This document shows positions 21,490 through 32,239 of a stretch of 64,000 bases of DNA, one piece after another. Position 1 is the stretch's first letter. Each line of letters begins with the position of its first letter. This stretch comes from Hyposmocoma kahamanoa. Taxonomy: Eukaryota > Arthropoda > Insecta > Lepidoptera > Cosmopterigidae. The DNA lies in contig NW_020655601.1 in assembly GCF_003589595.1 (NCBI RefSeq), forward strand, positions 28,430-92,429, in the 5' to 3' direction. A program made the position numbers and the translations under genes. The notes beneath the pieces are model-generated. The model searched no databases and was not told the origin of the DNA. It was given only the letters and a program-made list of their open reading frames with translations.

Positions 21490-21812
21490 CTCGAAGACGT
21501 CGGTTTTTTTAGTACTCTGTACCTACTTAGATTGTTTACCTCAACAGTTTGTCGATTTACAATTATTTGCCAAGTTTTATTGAAACCGGTTGCCAAAAAG
21601 TGCGCGAAATCAGATTCATCCCCTAGTTTGCCACCTTTAGAGGTGGTATTTTCTTCAAATTACTGTACCAACTTTCCAAAAAAAAAAAAGAATCATCAAA
21701 ATCGGCTCTCACACTAACTAATCTCGTGACACTAACTAATCTTGTGACATACACACAAAAAAATACAGTCGAATTAATAACCTCCTCCATTTTTGAAGTC
21801 AGTTAAAAAAGC
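21490..21812 (-). repeat. Family G3 repeat
   Basis: Reverse orientation, ending 'taacctcctccatttttgaa' then 'gtcagttaaa'. Internal 'ctaactaatct.gtgac' is duplicated in tandem at about 21713-21745. Confidence 0.55.
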
Positions 21813-22190
21813 TAACTGTTTACTTTCGTAAACAGTAACAGGAAGTGCGTTCCAAAGTGTGACAGCATGAACAATAGCATGAAAAACTAGCAGCCCTCTA
21901 ATATAAAAATCCGATTATACAGAAAATTACATTGTTATTTTGTCATATTTCAAACACCCCGTAAATACAACTTACGAAGATTAAATTAAGAATTAGGGGA
22001 CATCAATTTATATTTTGTTTATGAGTAGTCGCGTAGAAAATTTACAAAGCGAGGCCGAAACACTGCGACGAGATTCCGAAGTTGTACAACGTTATAATTT
22101 CATAATAATCTGCCGTCTCTTTCCATCATCCAGGACTAGACTTAAGCTGAGGTTCTACTCCAATGATGTGGTCATTCCAAGGATTCGCAT
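21813..22190. other. Unassigned DNA
   Basis: Plus frame 22015-22290 is mostly non-TE in its first half with no domain. The segment 22130-22190 may be a diverged part of the LINE tail that follows. Confidence 0.3.
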
Positions 22191-22194
22191 GATG

Positions 22195-22345
22195 CTGTTC
22201 GTTTTCACACTTATATTGCTAACGGCTATGGAGTGGTATTCCCTGCCACTCCATAGCCGGAGTCCTAAAGACTCCAGACTTGTTCATTAAACGGTATAAC
22301 GTGGGCCTTTTCAAGGCGAGAGTGAATAGGCACAGAGTTTGATAA
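22195..22345 (+). pseudogene. LINE family E RT tail with 14-bp perfect hairpin
   Basis: Ends with [13 protein letters not shown] and stop, matching [10 protein letters not shown] at the end of the 40.86-44.44 kb element. Upstream, 'cggctatggagtgg' (22223-22236) is followed after 9 nt by its exact reverse complement (22246-22259), where related copies have unrelated sequence. The coding frame is lost across the hairpin. Confidence 0.65.
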
Positions 22346-22450
22346 TATTGTGGAGTATATGTGGGGGGAAAGTCAGTGTTACCCTGAGGATCGAGCGTTT
22401 GGGGTCCCGCCACACTGTGAATTTTAATTAATACAAATTAATTGAAATTC
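22346..22450 (+). pseudogene. Fragment of the ORF1-like domain seen at 5703-6101
   Basis: NIVEYMWGESQCY and, after a +1 shift, TLRIERLGSRHTVNFN and stop. This parallels EEIVE...LRVERKESRHNVNFN at 5703-6101. It joins directly to the LINE tail, so it is a separate truncated insertion or a chimera. Followed by an inverted repeat 'cacactgtgaattt...aaattcacagtgtg' (about 22410-22460). Confidence 0.55.
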
Positions 22451-22459
22451 ACAGTGTGA

Positions 22460-22948
22460 GAGTAGCAACTCAAAATCTATCGACCTTCATGAAGGAGACT
22501 TCATTTACAGACTTCTGAAACTCCACATTTTTTTAACGCTGTGTCTGTACTCCGATAATATTCTAAACTTATTTGTCAAAATGAAGTATGGTTAGTCGGA
22601 GACGCCTACCTCAGCTTTTAAGGAAAACCCCGAGACGTTTTATTCGTAACGCTAAAATACAAAAGCAGGTAACATATATCCATTCACTGGCTGAACGCAT
22701 TAAGGAGGATGACTTTTTTTTCTTTTGTCATATGTATAATAAAGGCTTACAACATCTGAACCCTCGTCAGTTTGCGTAATTTTAAAGAATAAATTTTGTT
22801 TTACTAAAACCACGAGCATTAATATTATTAAAACTTAAATTAAGGGCCTCTTCAAATTAGACGGTTATAGAAGCGTTGTAGCTGAAGCGGTGACTGCGTT
22901 ACGTAGCGTAATAATGACAGAAAATACGCTCGGTCCACACGAATTTCA
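22460..22948. other. Unassigned; 63-codon basic frame
   Basis: Plus frame 22588-22779 encodes a basic stretch (RRRLPQLLRKTPRRFIRNAK) and ends HLNPRQFA. No family recognised. Could be a TE tail. Confidence 0.3.
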
Positions 22949-23408
22949 TTTTGACGCATTATGCCAGAAACGCAAAATGCCAAACGGGCAGAATGTCAGA
23001 TTCGCTGAATGCCAGATTAGCAAAATGCCAGATTCTGAAAATGCCAAATGTCACTGACAAGAACGGGCATTCCTCCTCCTGACGCACGAACTAATGTCCA
23101 GTGGTCGTCAAGTAAAGTGGACATCATTCGACTGAAATAATGATTACAATGAAGCGAGTTTTTGATGTTTTATTAATTTGTTAAAAACAAAATGTAGTTT
23201 CCTCTAACTACAAAATCTTGGTATCATAAAGAAACTTGCTAACTTTACAACTTCAATTAGGTATTACTAACTTAAACCTGCCTACTCAGAGACCTATGTC
23301 CTTCGTCAGGAGGAAGAAGGTCTGTTCCTGGCAGTGACATTTGGCATTTTGAGAATCAGTCATTTTGCTAATCTGGCATTCTGCGAATCTGGCACAATGC
23401 GTCAAAAC
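22949..23408. mobile_element. Foldback element with 16-bp tandem modules in both arms
   Basis: The left arm (about 22949-23070) has five consecutive 16-bp units beginning 'aatgcc' at 22976, 22992, 23008, 23024 and 23040 (for example aatgccagattagcaa). The right arm (about 23300-23408) has four reverse-complement units at 23333, 23349, 23365 and 23381. Arm ends 'ttttgacgcatt.tgcc' also match inverted. Centre 23080-23290 is unrelated DNA without a gene. This is the architecture of foldback (FB/Galileo-like) DNA transposons. No transposase present. Confidence 0.75.
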
Positions 23409-23454
23409 GTTATTGTAGAAGAAGATAGTAGTATGATAAAGGTTAACCCTACCA

Positions 23455-23709
23455 TCGATGTATATTTACTAGACCTGAGTTTATGTGAAACAAAATCTAA
23501 GCAACTTTAATGTAGTCAAAACTAGATATTCTAGAAACACAAGGAATAAAATGGAAATATGGCCCAATCATGATTTGGAATTTTACAGTAGAATGATGTT
23601 CATATTAGCACCCAAATTATTTAATAAATTCCCGGATGCTGTTAAAGAATTAAATCGTAGACAATTTAAAATAAAATTGCATAATTTGTTAGTGACACAA
23701 TACTACTGA
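23455..23709 (+). pseudogene. LINE RT C-terminal tail
   Basis: VKTRYSRNTRNKMEIWPNHD then LEFYSRMMFILAPKLFNKFP and RQFKIKLHNLLVTQYY before a TGA at 23707-23709. The T-R-N-K (or T-R-x-K), P-K-L-F/Y-N-x-L/F-P and F-K-x-x-L-H-x-L-L pattern is the end of jockey/CR1-like LINE polymerases. 5'-truncated. AT-rich 3' UTR follows to about 23760. Confidence 0.7.
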
Positions 23710-23764
23710 TATTAATGATTTTTTACTTGATAACATAAAATGTAAAATTTAACTATTGTTTGTT

Positions 23765-24633
23765 ATATATTTGACTCCTTATTTTCTGGCTAAATTCCAA
23801 TTGTTGTAGATTGTTTATGCTATTGTTTAAATTTAACTTGAATGCTACTACTACGTCTAAAGTGAAACAAGCATTGTGTAAAATATTCGCATGCCAAGTT
23901 TTGGTGAAATGTACGATCTAATATAATATATTATAAGATACAGGTCGAATCAGAACCTCACCGTAACCCTGTTGTCGACCGATTCGATTAGATATCCGCA
24001 ATACACAATAACCGAATCTAAAGTCAAACGGTCGTATTCGAAACCGACCTGAAATGACGTCACACCCATACGATTACTCGTGCTTCTCGACCCGCAAAGG
24101 CCACAAACGTTTTCGATGACTGTGTTCTGACGTTACCGAACGTCCTATTGTTTACAAAGCAAGAATGTGACATAATAACCTTTTATTATTTTAAATACAA
24201 TCTGGGTTTTGTTCAATTTTATTAATTTATTTTAATGCAAGACTGCGGAATGCATTACATTCCTATATTTTACGCTTTTAAAGTCTTATAATGTATATAA
24301 AAGGACTTCATTTTTCTTATAAACTATATTCGCCGACTCACTCCTTAAACGCTGTTGGATGAAGATATTGTATTCGAACCCGAATTGAACGTTTAACTCG
24401 GAATGTTCTGAATAACTCGGAAAGCGCCCTTCGATTCGAGAACAATTAAATTTGAGAGAATTCGGTTTAGAGTTCTGAATCGGGGTCTAGAATAGTTAAC
24501 TGCATTTTTCAGCGGATAAATATCTAGCATTGTTGTATTCTTCAGGTGAAGGAAAAAAGAAAGGAAGGAGAGGCTGTAACAAAAACAGGGACTAGACGTG
24601 GGCTGGGACTCCACCTCTACCTTATGGATATTC
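23765..24633. other. Unassigned AT-rich DNA
   Basis: No gene or repeat recognised. Several 'tcg/cga'-bearing 9-10 mers around 23940-24060 but no clear array. Confidence 0.35.
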
Positions 24634-25613
24634 CCAGGATTCTACGACTTTAAGCGTAATTTAACTGCTCAGCGGAACTTTGCTCGGCTTCAAACTGCTT
24701 TTGGCAATGAAGCACCATGCAAGACGATTATTTATAGCTAGTTTGCAGAATTCAAACGCGATCGTGTGAATCTCAGTGACGAATTTCGCGATTGTCACCC
24801 GTCCACTGCTGTGAACAACAAAAACATCAATGCTCTGCGCCGTATGATCAAAACAGACAGGCATGTGACATACCATGAGATTCGGGCATCTTTAGGCATA
24901 GGCATAAGGCAAATACAATCAATACTACACAAACATTTGGGTGTGAAAAAGATTGAAGAAGACTGAGGCTCAAAAAACGGATCGCGTCACTTGGTGCAAT
25001 GCTATGCTTACCAGATTCAATGAACGGGCGTCAAATTTGGTGTGGCACATGGTAACAGGTGACTAAACATGGATTTATAGTTACGATCCCAAAACAAAGC
25101 AGCAATCGAGCTTATGGGTCTTTCGAGATGAGCCGAAACCAATCAAAGTGGCGCGCGTGCAAAGTGCCTCTAAGCGGACAATTGATTCTTTTTTTTTATA
25201 AAACTGGACACGTGGCTACTATTGCTTTGGAGAATCGTGGTACTGTGAATAGTGATTATGGTATATGGTACACGACCATTAGTTATTGACAGACAAATGA
25301 ATTTTTGAAGGTAAACAACGTGGACCTTATGAGCCAGCCCGCGTACAGTCCTGACCTGGCACCTTGTGACTTTTATTTATTTCCAAAAATTAAGAACCAG
25401 TTACGCGGTCAACAATTTTCAACACCTGAAGAGGCTGTCGAAGAGTATGAAAAATATGTTTCAGAAATTGTCACGGAGGAGTGGCATAAATATTTTCAAA
25501 ATTGGTTCATTTGTATGAAAAAGTGCATATTTTGAGAAACAATAAATTCATTTCTGACCATCTATAGTATTTTTTTCTTATTCGTTCCGGAAACTTGTAG
25601 TGCGCCCCACGTA
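24634..25613 (+). pseudogene. Mariner transposase, decayed copy lacking its 5' end
   Basis: Starts mid-frame at YDFKRNLTAQRNFARLQTAF, shows the helix-turn-helix INALRRMIKTDRHVTYHEIR, the first catalytic block V-T-G-D followed by a TAA (normally E) and T-W-I-Y, then FRDEPKPIKVAR, KTGHVATIALENRGTVNSD. The C-terminus is LMSQPAYSPDLAPCDFYLFP KIKNQLRGQQ (third catalytic D in P-D-L-A-P-C-D). The second D block (H-H-D-N-A) is deleted before NNVDLMS. Frameshifts occur near 24960 and 25295. The right terminal repeat 'ttccggaaacttgtagtgcg' ends at a TA (25612-25613). Same subfamily as the 20820 copy. Dead. Confidence 0.85.
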
Positions 25614-25759
25614 CAATAATATAAAACCTCTCTCAACAAATTAGAACTTGTTAGTATACGATCAGTGAACTTACTCCAAAAGGGCCTGTATTTGTATGAA
25701 GTATACTGCTGCTTTATAAGCAGTTAGGCTTACATTTACAACTTACTTACTTATACAAA

Positions 25760-26405
25760 AACGCCAATATGTCAGTCCAATTACAGGATCAGAGCTCAAA
25801 TCTTATCCAACTGCCTGGACTTGGCATCGACATCAACGGCGAGTATCTAATACACCTTCGATTTGCCGATGATATAGTTCTTATGGCTGAAACCTTGGGA
25901 GACCTGAACACAATGCTCGCAGATCTCAGTAGTGTTTTCAAAAGAGTGGGTCTTAAAATGAACATGGACAAGACGAAGATCATGTCGAATGCTCATGTTG
26001 TACCCGCTCCAGTTAAAATTGGGAACTGCACTCGAAGTTGTTGACCATTACGTATACCTGGGACAGACAGTCCAGTTCGGTAAGTCCAACTTTGAGAAAG
26101 AGATCTCTCGTCGAGTCCAGCTCAACACGAAAGTCTTTGACAAATGTGTATTGCCAGTGATCACATATGGATCAGAAACGTGGTCCCTCACTATGGACCT
26201 CATAAGAAGGCTCAAGGTCACTCAGCGGGCAATGGAAAGAGCTATGCTCGGTATTTCCCTAAGTGATAGAATCAGAAATGAGGAAATCTGTAGGAGAACT
26301 ACATAGCCCGAAGCAGAAGTGGCAGTGGGCGGGGCACATAGCTAGGAAAACCGATGGCCGTTGGGGCGGAAAGGTTCTCCAATGGCGACCGCGCGGTGGC
26401 TGAAT
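25760..26405 (+). pseudogene. RTE-clade RT fragment with catalytic FADD
   Basis: Frame 1 (25769-26040) has INGEYLIHLRFADDIVLMAE, the F-A-D-D catalytic site of the RT palm, then RVGLKMNMDKTKIMSN. A frameshift near 26030 leads to frame 2: ALEVVDHYVYLGQTVQFGKS, SRRVQLNTKVFDKCVLPVIT, YGSETWSLTMDLIRRLKVTQ, RAMERAMLGISLSDRIRNEE. Between S-R-R-V-Q-L and K-V-F-D family members normally have about 25 more residues, so an internal deletion is likely. The last part (WQWAGH-like, then RTDGRWG-like) continues in shifted frames to about 26405. Clade assignment is strong from these motifs. Confidence 0.85.
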
Positions 26406-26506
26406 GATGGTGAGGGCGTCGTAGGGCTGAATGATGATGATGATAGGAGGATACGGTCGTTCCTCTCCGATAATTTTGATGGGAGTGACAACGGAATGAA
26501 GCAAAG

Positions 26507-26585
26507 TAAGAATGGCGAAGACTAAAGAATTAGAGAACGATTCAAAATATCAAAAGTAAGTGGCCAGGAACCAGAGATAAGGGTC
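26507..26585 (+). repeat. Short repeat shared with 36285-36370
   Basis: Shares 'agaatggcgaagac.aaagaatta.agaacg.ttcaaaat' and 'gtggccaggaaccagagataa' with the copy at 36285-36370. Identity unknown. Confidence 0.5.
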
Positions 26586-26589
26586 TCTC

Positions 26590-27165
26590 TCTCTCTCATA
26601 TCTCATCAATTATACAATCTTCATAGTAAAGCTATACATTTTAATATTTTAACCTAATGTGTAATTGCGATGCCTAAACCAAGTAAAGGTGTACCTGTAT
26701 TTTTGGCATCATTTTGAGCAAATCTTTTTATATTACAGCTTAAAAACAGATTTTTTTACTTATATAAAAATAATGATGAAACAACTTCCAGCATCCCTGA
26801 TATCTTTAAACATCTGAACAAAAAAAAACCACTCGCCTCAGACATCGCGGCACAATGTTGGATACTTCCTGGCCTCACACTTAATGAATTCACAAATTAC
26901 TATCAATTTTGAAGTTATTTATGATATACTGCGGTCTTTTATGTTAATTTTGGAATTCAACGATGATTTTGAACACAATTAATTTCGAACTCATTTATTG
27001 CGGCCTGAATAAATTAAGAGTAACGAAGGGAAATATCAGCAACTTGATTTTTGTTTTGTATTTAAAAATATGAGTTTGGTGGCGAAAGATGCCAACATTA
27101 AACAAATTAAAAGTCTTGAAACCAAAGTCATTATTTATGATGTTTATAGTTAATTATATGATTAA
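26590..27165. other. Unassigned AT-rich DNA
   Basis: A (CT)n-like run 'gtctctctctctctcata' at about 26582-26600. Nothing else. Confidence 0.35.
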
Positions 27166-27169
27166 AATT

Positions 27170-27360
27170 GGGGCCCCGCGGCCAGGTGCCCAAGATGCTG
27201 ACAGCGTTCTTCCTTTGAATGGCTATGCTAATGCTTTGGGCAAGGTAACTGGCGGCTCTTGGGTTTCCCAGACAGTCTATTATTTTTTTTAATAAAATTT
27301 TGAAAAGATGAAGTGCACTGGGACCCCACGGGCCAAGGGTGTCTTTTTCATTTTCAATAA
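27170..27360 (+). repeat. Repeat shared with 33780-33925
   Basis: 'gctaatgctttgggcaaggt', 'gggtttcccagacagtctat' and 'gcactgggaccccacggg' reappear at 33780-33925. Probably a retroelement 3' region. Confidence 0.55.
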
Positions 27361-27456
27361 AGACATTTTCATAGTCTAGTTGCGAGAAAACTTGCCTCTC
27401 ATATAGTAAGGTCCGTGTTCGAATCTTGCAACTGTGTGTATAAAATGTGTGTGTGT

Positions 27457-27722
27457 GAAGTGTTCGTCCAGGATACTGATGCCACCATATTTATCTATTT
27501 CTGCCGCCAAGCAATAGCATTGCTGTGTTCCGGTTTTGAAGGGTACTTAAGGGTGCTGGTGAAATTACAGGCACATGGGACTTGTCAACTTGTGTCTCCA
27601 GGTGACGGGTGCAGTGGCAGCGCCCGACAGTATTGCGTATTTAAAGCCCTGAGTCAGTGCCAACTGCCATGGTTACTCCACCAGGCGCAAGACTTGTTCG
27701 TCCCGTCGCTTAATACTATAAA
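27457..27722 (-). repeat. Family A repeat, near full length
   Basis: Reverse orientation: 'ttcgtccaggatactgatgc' to 'gacttgttcgtcccgtcgct'. Confidence 0.65.
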
Positions 27723-28756
27723 AATAAATTTTTTAGTCTCTTTCAGTCGACTCCCCGTCTGTTAATCATAGAAGAGTCCGAGGTAATTTGCGTCATTGTT
27801 TAGCATTTTATAACTTCTTTTTTACTAAAATATCGTAGTAAGTTTTAACTTGCAAGTTGGAGAAAACTCTTCAAAAACATTACATTGTTTTAGTAAAGTA
27901 AAAAAACATTACCAGTAATGTATTTTAGGCATAAACACATACTACAAGCAGAAAAAAAAACAAAAATCTTCTGATAATGCTTAAAAGCATAGCATCGTAC
28001 TAACGTACAAAGAGCTCAATATATTCGTCGTATCAAGCCAAAATCCTTCCAGCTTGTGCCGAACCCCGACAGGTGTAGAATGAATGGACCCCATTCGTTC
28101 GTAGGGTGACTATAAAGCGCAATATTCTGCCGGATAATTGCGACTATTGATTATACTGTGGCCACACTTTTATGAAAATAACTTCAGCTTTCTGTTCAAA
28201 ACGCCTGAGTTTTTAAAATCGGCAAATTCTACAATAAAAAACAGATAACTTAATATTGCAATAATGTAATATAATAATGTTCGACGAGGTAATGCTGTTA
28301 GCATAACGGGACCTTTAGAGCCGAGCACAATACGGGGCGGGACTTTTTTATTAGGTTAGAAACAGTTGACTACATTTCTTGTGTCAGATGTAGTTGCACT
28401 GCCGAGTTAAACTTCAATATAATCATCGGTTACATAAAGGGGAAATAGGCAGATAAGAATAAAACAAATAAACAATCACTTTTCAATAACTCTATTCACC
28501 CAACACTTACTTCCTTTACAATCCTTTTTCCTCCACTCGAGATAGACCGAGTTCTCTTCAATCCTCCTATCTCACCTTCCCACTTGAAAATTCGTAACGT
28601 TTCGTTCCGTCTGACTTTTCGTACGCTGGTGGCGCCCCCTATGAACTCGGTCTATCCTTCGCTTTACAAACTTTTCTGTACATTTAATGAATACCTTCAA
28701 TTATTACATTAAATAGCATAGTAATTGATCTATTATAATTAAATATAAATTAAATT
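27723..28756. other. Unassigned; small inverted repeat inside
   Basis: Perfect 13-bp inverted repeat gatagaccgagtt (28541-28553) / aactcggtctatc (28644-28656). No coding frame. A decayed LTR or MITE is possible. Confidence 0.3.
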
Positions 28757-28760
28757 ATAA

Positions 28761-29367
28761 CCGCTCTCGCGATGCGCTCATCCTACCGCAAAATGGCGGC
28801 TATTTGGTTTCGCAAATTAGAAAAGGATGCAGTTTAAATACAAGTTTTTAAAAATAAAAATTATTATTCTGCATTGCTAAATAAATACCGTCCGTACTGC
28901 AACAAAAACATCTCAAATAAAATGCAGTAATACACCGCAAATTCTGCACTTAAAAAGCACTAATGAAATTTTTGGTGTACTTGGGTAAATATGATAATAT
29001 TCCGTTTGAGTGGTTCTAATGTTTACCATGAAATTACTCCTTAAAGTATAGTTTATAAACATTTATATTCACGGTAAACTTAAAAAACGCAAGTTACGGT
29101 ATGTTTTCAATAAATAAACACCGACATCACCAGCCCAAACAATAACACACACGATTGTCGTGACGTATTTTTGAAGTTGTTTATTTTTTTTAAATGACAG
29201 ACCCAGGCATTAAAAACTTTATGGATTGCTAGAGTAGTTACCGAAATGGCAATTAGTATTAGTTCTTTTACCTGTTATAACTTCGATATCCGATAAATCG
29301 GTATAAAATCATCACCGGCACCTCTAGGTGTGGTATGCTTCCAGAGACGCATGAATCGCGTGAGCGG
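28761..29367 (+). mobile_element. MITE family D, copy 1 (607 bp)
   Basis: Non-coding element with terminal inverted repeats: right end 'atcgcgtgagcgg', left end 'ccgctctcgcgat' (consensus ccgctcacgcgat). Body includes 'ccgcaaaatggcggctattt' and 'tcaccggcacctctaggtgt'. Flanked by ATAA at 28757-28760 and 29368-29371, a 4-bp target duplication. Four other copies: 33180 (-), 45897 (-), 49576 (+), 55360 (+). No transposase; superfamily not established. Confidence 0.85.
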
Positions 29368-29542
29368 ATAAATGAAAAATATAAATTGAAATATTTAATA
29401 GATTTTTTTGTATTTTAACACCTATTAACGAAGTTTGGTGCTAAGCTTTAGGTTATAAATTTAACTATTTCACAAATAATTATCATTTCGCTTTGTTTAA
29501 TATGTATGTATATGTTATAGTATATTTATTTTTTATATTTAC

Positions 29543-29625
29543 GAACGGTTACCACACAGGTCTGCCACGCAGAGGTCCCAGGTCCGATTCCCGGACCGGG
29601 AAAAATATTTGTATGGTCTATATTT
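29543..29625 (+). mobile_element. SINE family A, head only
   Basis: 'gaacggttaccacacaggtc' and 'aggtccgattcccggaccgg' match the tRNA-like head of the 1789 copy, followed by 'aaatatttgtatgg'. Body missing. Confidence 0.65.
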
Positions 29626-29682
29626 ATTCAATTCGCAGTCTAGCGCCCTCTACTCAAACTTGCACGGCAAAATGCTCTATGG

Positions 29683-29754
29683 AGTCAAACCTCCGTCTTG
29701 AGTCAAAGCTCCGTCTTGAGTCAAAGTTCCGTCTTGAGTCAAAACACCATCTTG
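29683..29754. repeat. 18-bp tandem repeat, four units
   Basis: Units agtcaaagctccgtcttg at 29683, 29701, 29719 and 29737, the last more diverged. The unit is a multiple of three, so one frame reads as a 6-residue repeat (LRLESK); I take this as chance. Confidence 0.85.
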
Positions 29755-29759
29755 AGTCA

Positions 29760-31384
29760 TCTCCGAAAGATTTTAGATAGCTCGAGTGAAATAAGTATTT
29801 TCAATGGAAAAACCTGAGAACAAATTGTCTCATTTTGTCCAATGATGTCGTGTTTTATCAAACAAATTTTAGTACGACAGGGTACTGATTTTAAAAATTT
29901 AATTAATTTACGTCTCAAACAATATGTGACAAACTGGAACGAATTTAGGACATACGGATGGACGGACGATCGATTAGACAGACATGATGAGATTGGATTT
30001 CGCGTTTTTGCAGAGTCTATTTTAAATTATTGCACAAAATAATCCTGTACAAATGGTGGATTTAACGCCACAAGGCATTTTTTTCCAGTCAACCATTGAG
30101 ACCAACTGAAACAAAAAAGTCTAGTGCCACACTTACCATAATTCATTACAGATTCTACATGAATAGGTTTATAAGTTTTATTTGTTTCTTATTAACTCGA
30201 TAACTAATTTGTCTATTCTAATGTTATCTAGACATATTGATAGTTAAGCTTAAAGTTGTTCATATTTCAATGTTATTGGGTATATTAAGCGAGAAAAATC
30301 AATGGCTAGGCTAAGGCCGAGGACACCGAAACGACTACGGTAATTAGGATAAGAACACCAAATGTGAGAATGGCCTTCATGCTTTTTTTCGTAATGCATA
30401 AATTCCGTAATACTTTTCACATAAATGTAATAAATGGTTACCGTTCCCCACAAATCTTTGAGAATCTCTTCTATTTTGTCCCGAATCCGCGCAGTGCCGA
30501 ACTTAAGTGCCACCATCCATCTGTCTCCCGTCTTTTTGTAAAATTCAATGGTTTACGGAATACTCCTTTACTTTTGCTGGTTAACCATTATGTTACTTAG
30601 TACTTGGTGTTAGAATTGACTACGGCGTGGGAGGTGTGCAGGTAGTGCATGTTTTTTCTTTTGTTATAAGTATGAAAGCATTGAAAGGCTAAGGTGGGAA
30701 TTCCATTTTCCTGAATGGATATAAATTTGGCTTGCATTTTTGGGTTACATAATACTATATTGACATGTGTGCGGCTGTGGTGTATACAAAAGGAACCCAT
30801 TCAGCTAAAGCCACAACCAAGACTAGGTTGTGACGCTGGTTTTCAATGGGCCCTAGCCGAGTGACGGAGGAGTGAGAGTGACGGATGTACGCGTCGCGAA
30901 ACAGGAAATAAAATATTAGATTTTTAGATTAGAGAGATTAGACGTGTGATGTGATGTTGTCTATCTAATATTAGATGCAATACGCAAACTTGTGCGGACC
31001 AACATGTTACATCGGACGGCCAAGAATCCGCTGCCGCCTAATGTATACTTTGTCGCTAAGGTGTAAGGTGTGGCCCAGTGACCCAAACACTTAAGCCTAG
31101 TAAGTGTTTTACTTTTTATTGTTCCATTACACTAAACTTTGTTATGAGAACTAGACACCTCAGTCAGCTCTCAGCTAGTAAAATTTTCTTCTAAGTTAAG
31201 GTTAACGCCAGAGCGCGTATAACCGAAGAAACCATCTCCAAATCACAAGAGTTGTCAGATTACATATTCGCGTGAGCATCGTGCTTTTGCCGGTTGATGC
31301 ACTGTGGCAGACATTTTTTAATAAGATAATAATAATAACAATAAGATTACATTAAAATTTTTATTGTATTGATTTTCAATTAAT
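29760..31384. other. Unassigned DNA
   Basis: Short frames at 29842-30042, 30250-30516 and 30364-30600 show no domain. GC-richer patch at 30820-31080 ('gggccctagccgagtgacgg', 'tgttacatcggacggccaag') could be a retroelement end. Not assignable. Confidence 0.3.
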
Positions 31385-31610
31385 TTTTGGTAAATTACTC
31401 CACTAGTTTGTTATAATTATTAATACAAAGATCGAACACTCAGAAAAAATTCCTTGGATCCAGCCCGATTCGAACCAACGTCTTCTAGTGTACCGTGCCA
31501 GATGTTACCAACTAAGCCTCGGAACGAACCAGCGGACTTCCCGAATTTTTCTGTGTGCTTGCGTAGTATCTTTGTATTTGGTTTTTCAACGACTTTTTAG
31601 CCTACAAGAC
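31385..31610 (-). mobile_element. Family B composite repeat
   Basis: 'cactagtttgttataattat', 'acaaagatcgaacactcag', tRNA-like piece with 'gattcgaaccaacgtcttct' (B-box complement), then 'atctttgtatttggtttttc'. Confidence 0.65.
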
Positions 31611-32239
31611 TACATTAGCATGACTATAGGGCGCTACCAATGGTCGGAATAAGGTGTCCCACAAACATAGATATTATATATATTTCTTTAGTTTAGTCAA
31701 ATCAAAATAGTGTAATCAAAGTATGATTAAAACGTATGAAAAAATCGGAAACGAGTGGATAATTTTGTTTTCAGGAACTCAGAATGCCTAGTCAATGAGT
31801 CTTGTTGAATCTAAATTAAATATAAAATTATTTAGGTACCTACCTACCAATAAACCTAATGATGGAATTGCATTATCATGTAATCTAATTACATACAAAG
31901 TTTTGTTAAAATTTGACTCTTCAAAATGAAACGAATAAATGAAAATGGTCTTTGATGAAATATATGTATTCAGCAGTCCTATGATTTCCAACCATTCTTT
32001 TTTATTTGTAGGTGAACTTGATATAGTAAAAAAAAAATATTAATAAAATAATAAAAACCTCGTAGTGAATTGTTTTAATAACAGAATATCGATAATATGT
32101 ACGCTTAAAAGAACAACACCATCACAAAACAATCATCAAAATATACAAACAAGTGGGCAATCTGAAGTAATCAAAGCAAAATTTGACAAAATTTATGTAT
32201 AAACTACTTAAATAAGTCTAATTATATGAGATATTTGGG
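31611..32239. other. Unassigned AT-rich DNA
   Basis: Nothing recognised. Confidence 0.35.

Noticed and set aside
22949..23408. CRISPR-like array from 16-bp repeats
   Set aside because: Units are contiguous and inverted in the other arm; foldback transposon structure explains it.
28290..28680. Solo LTR
   Set aside because: Suggestive text but no TG...CA ends, primer-binding site or duplication could be established.
29683..29754. CRISPR-like array
   Set aside because: 18-bp units are contiguous with no spacers, in a eukaryotic repeat context.
29493..29780. 95-residue protein with LRLESK repeats
   Set aside because: Produced by a SINE head and an 18-bp tandem repeat; repeat unit divisible by three gives an open frame by chance.
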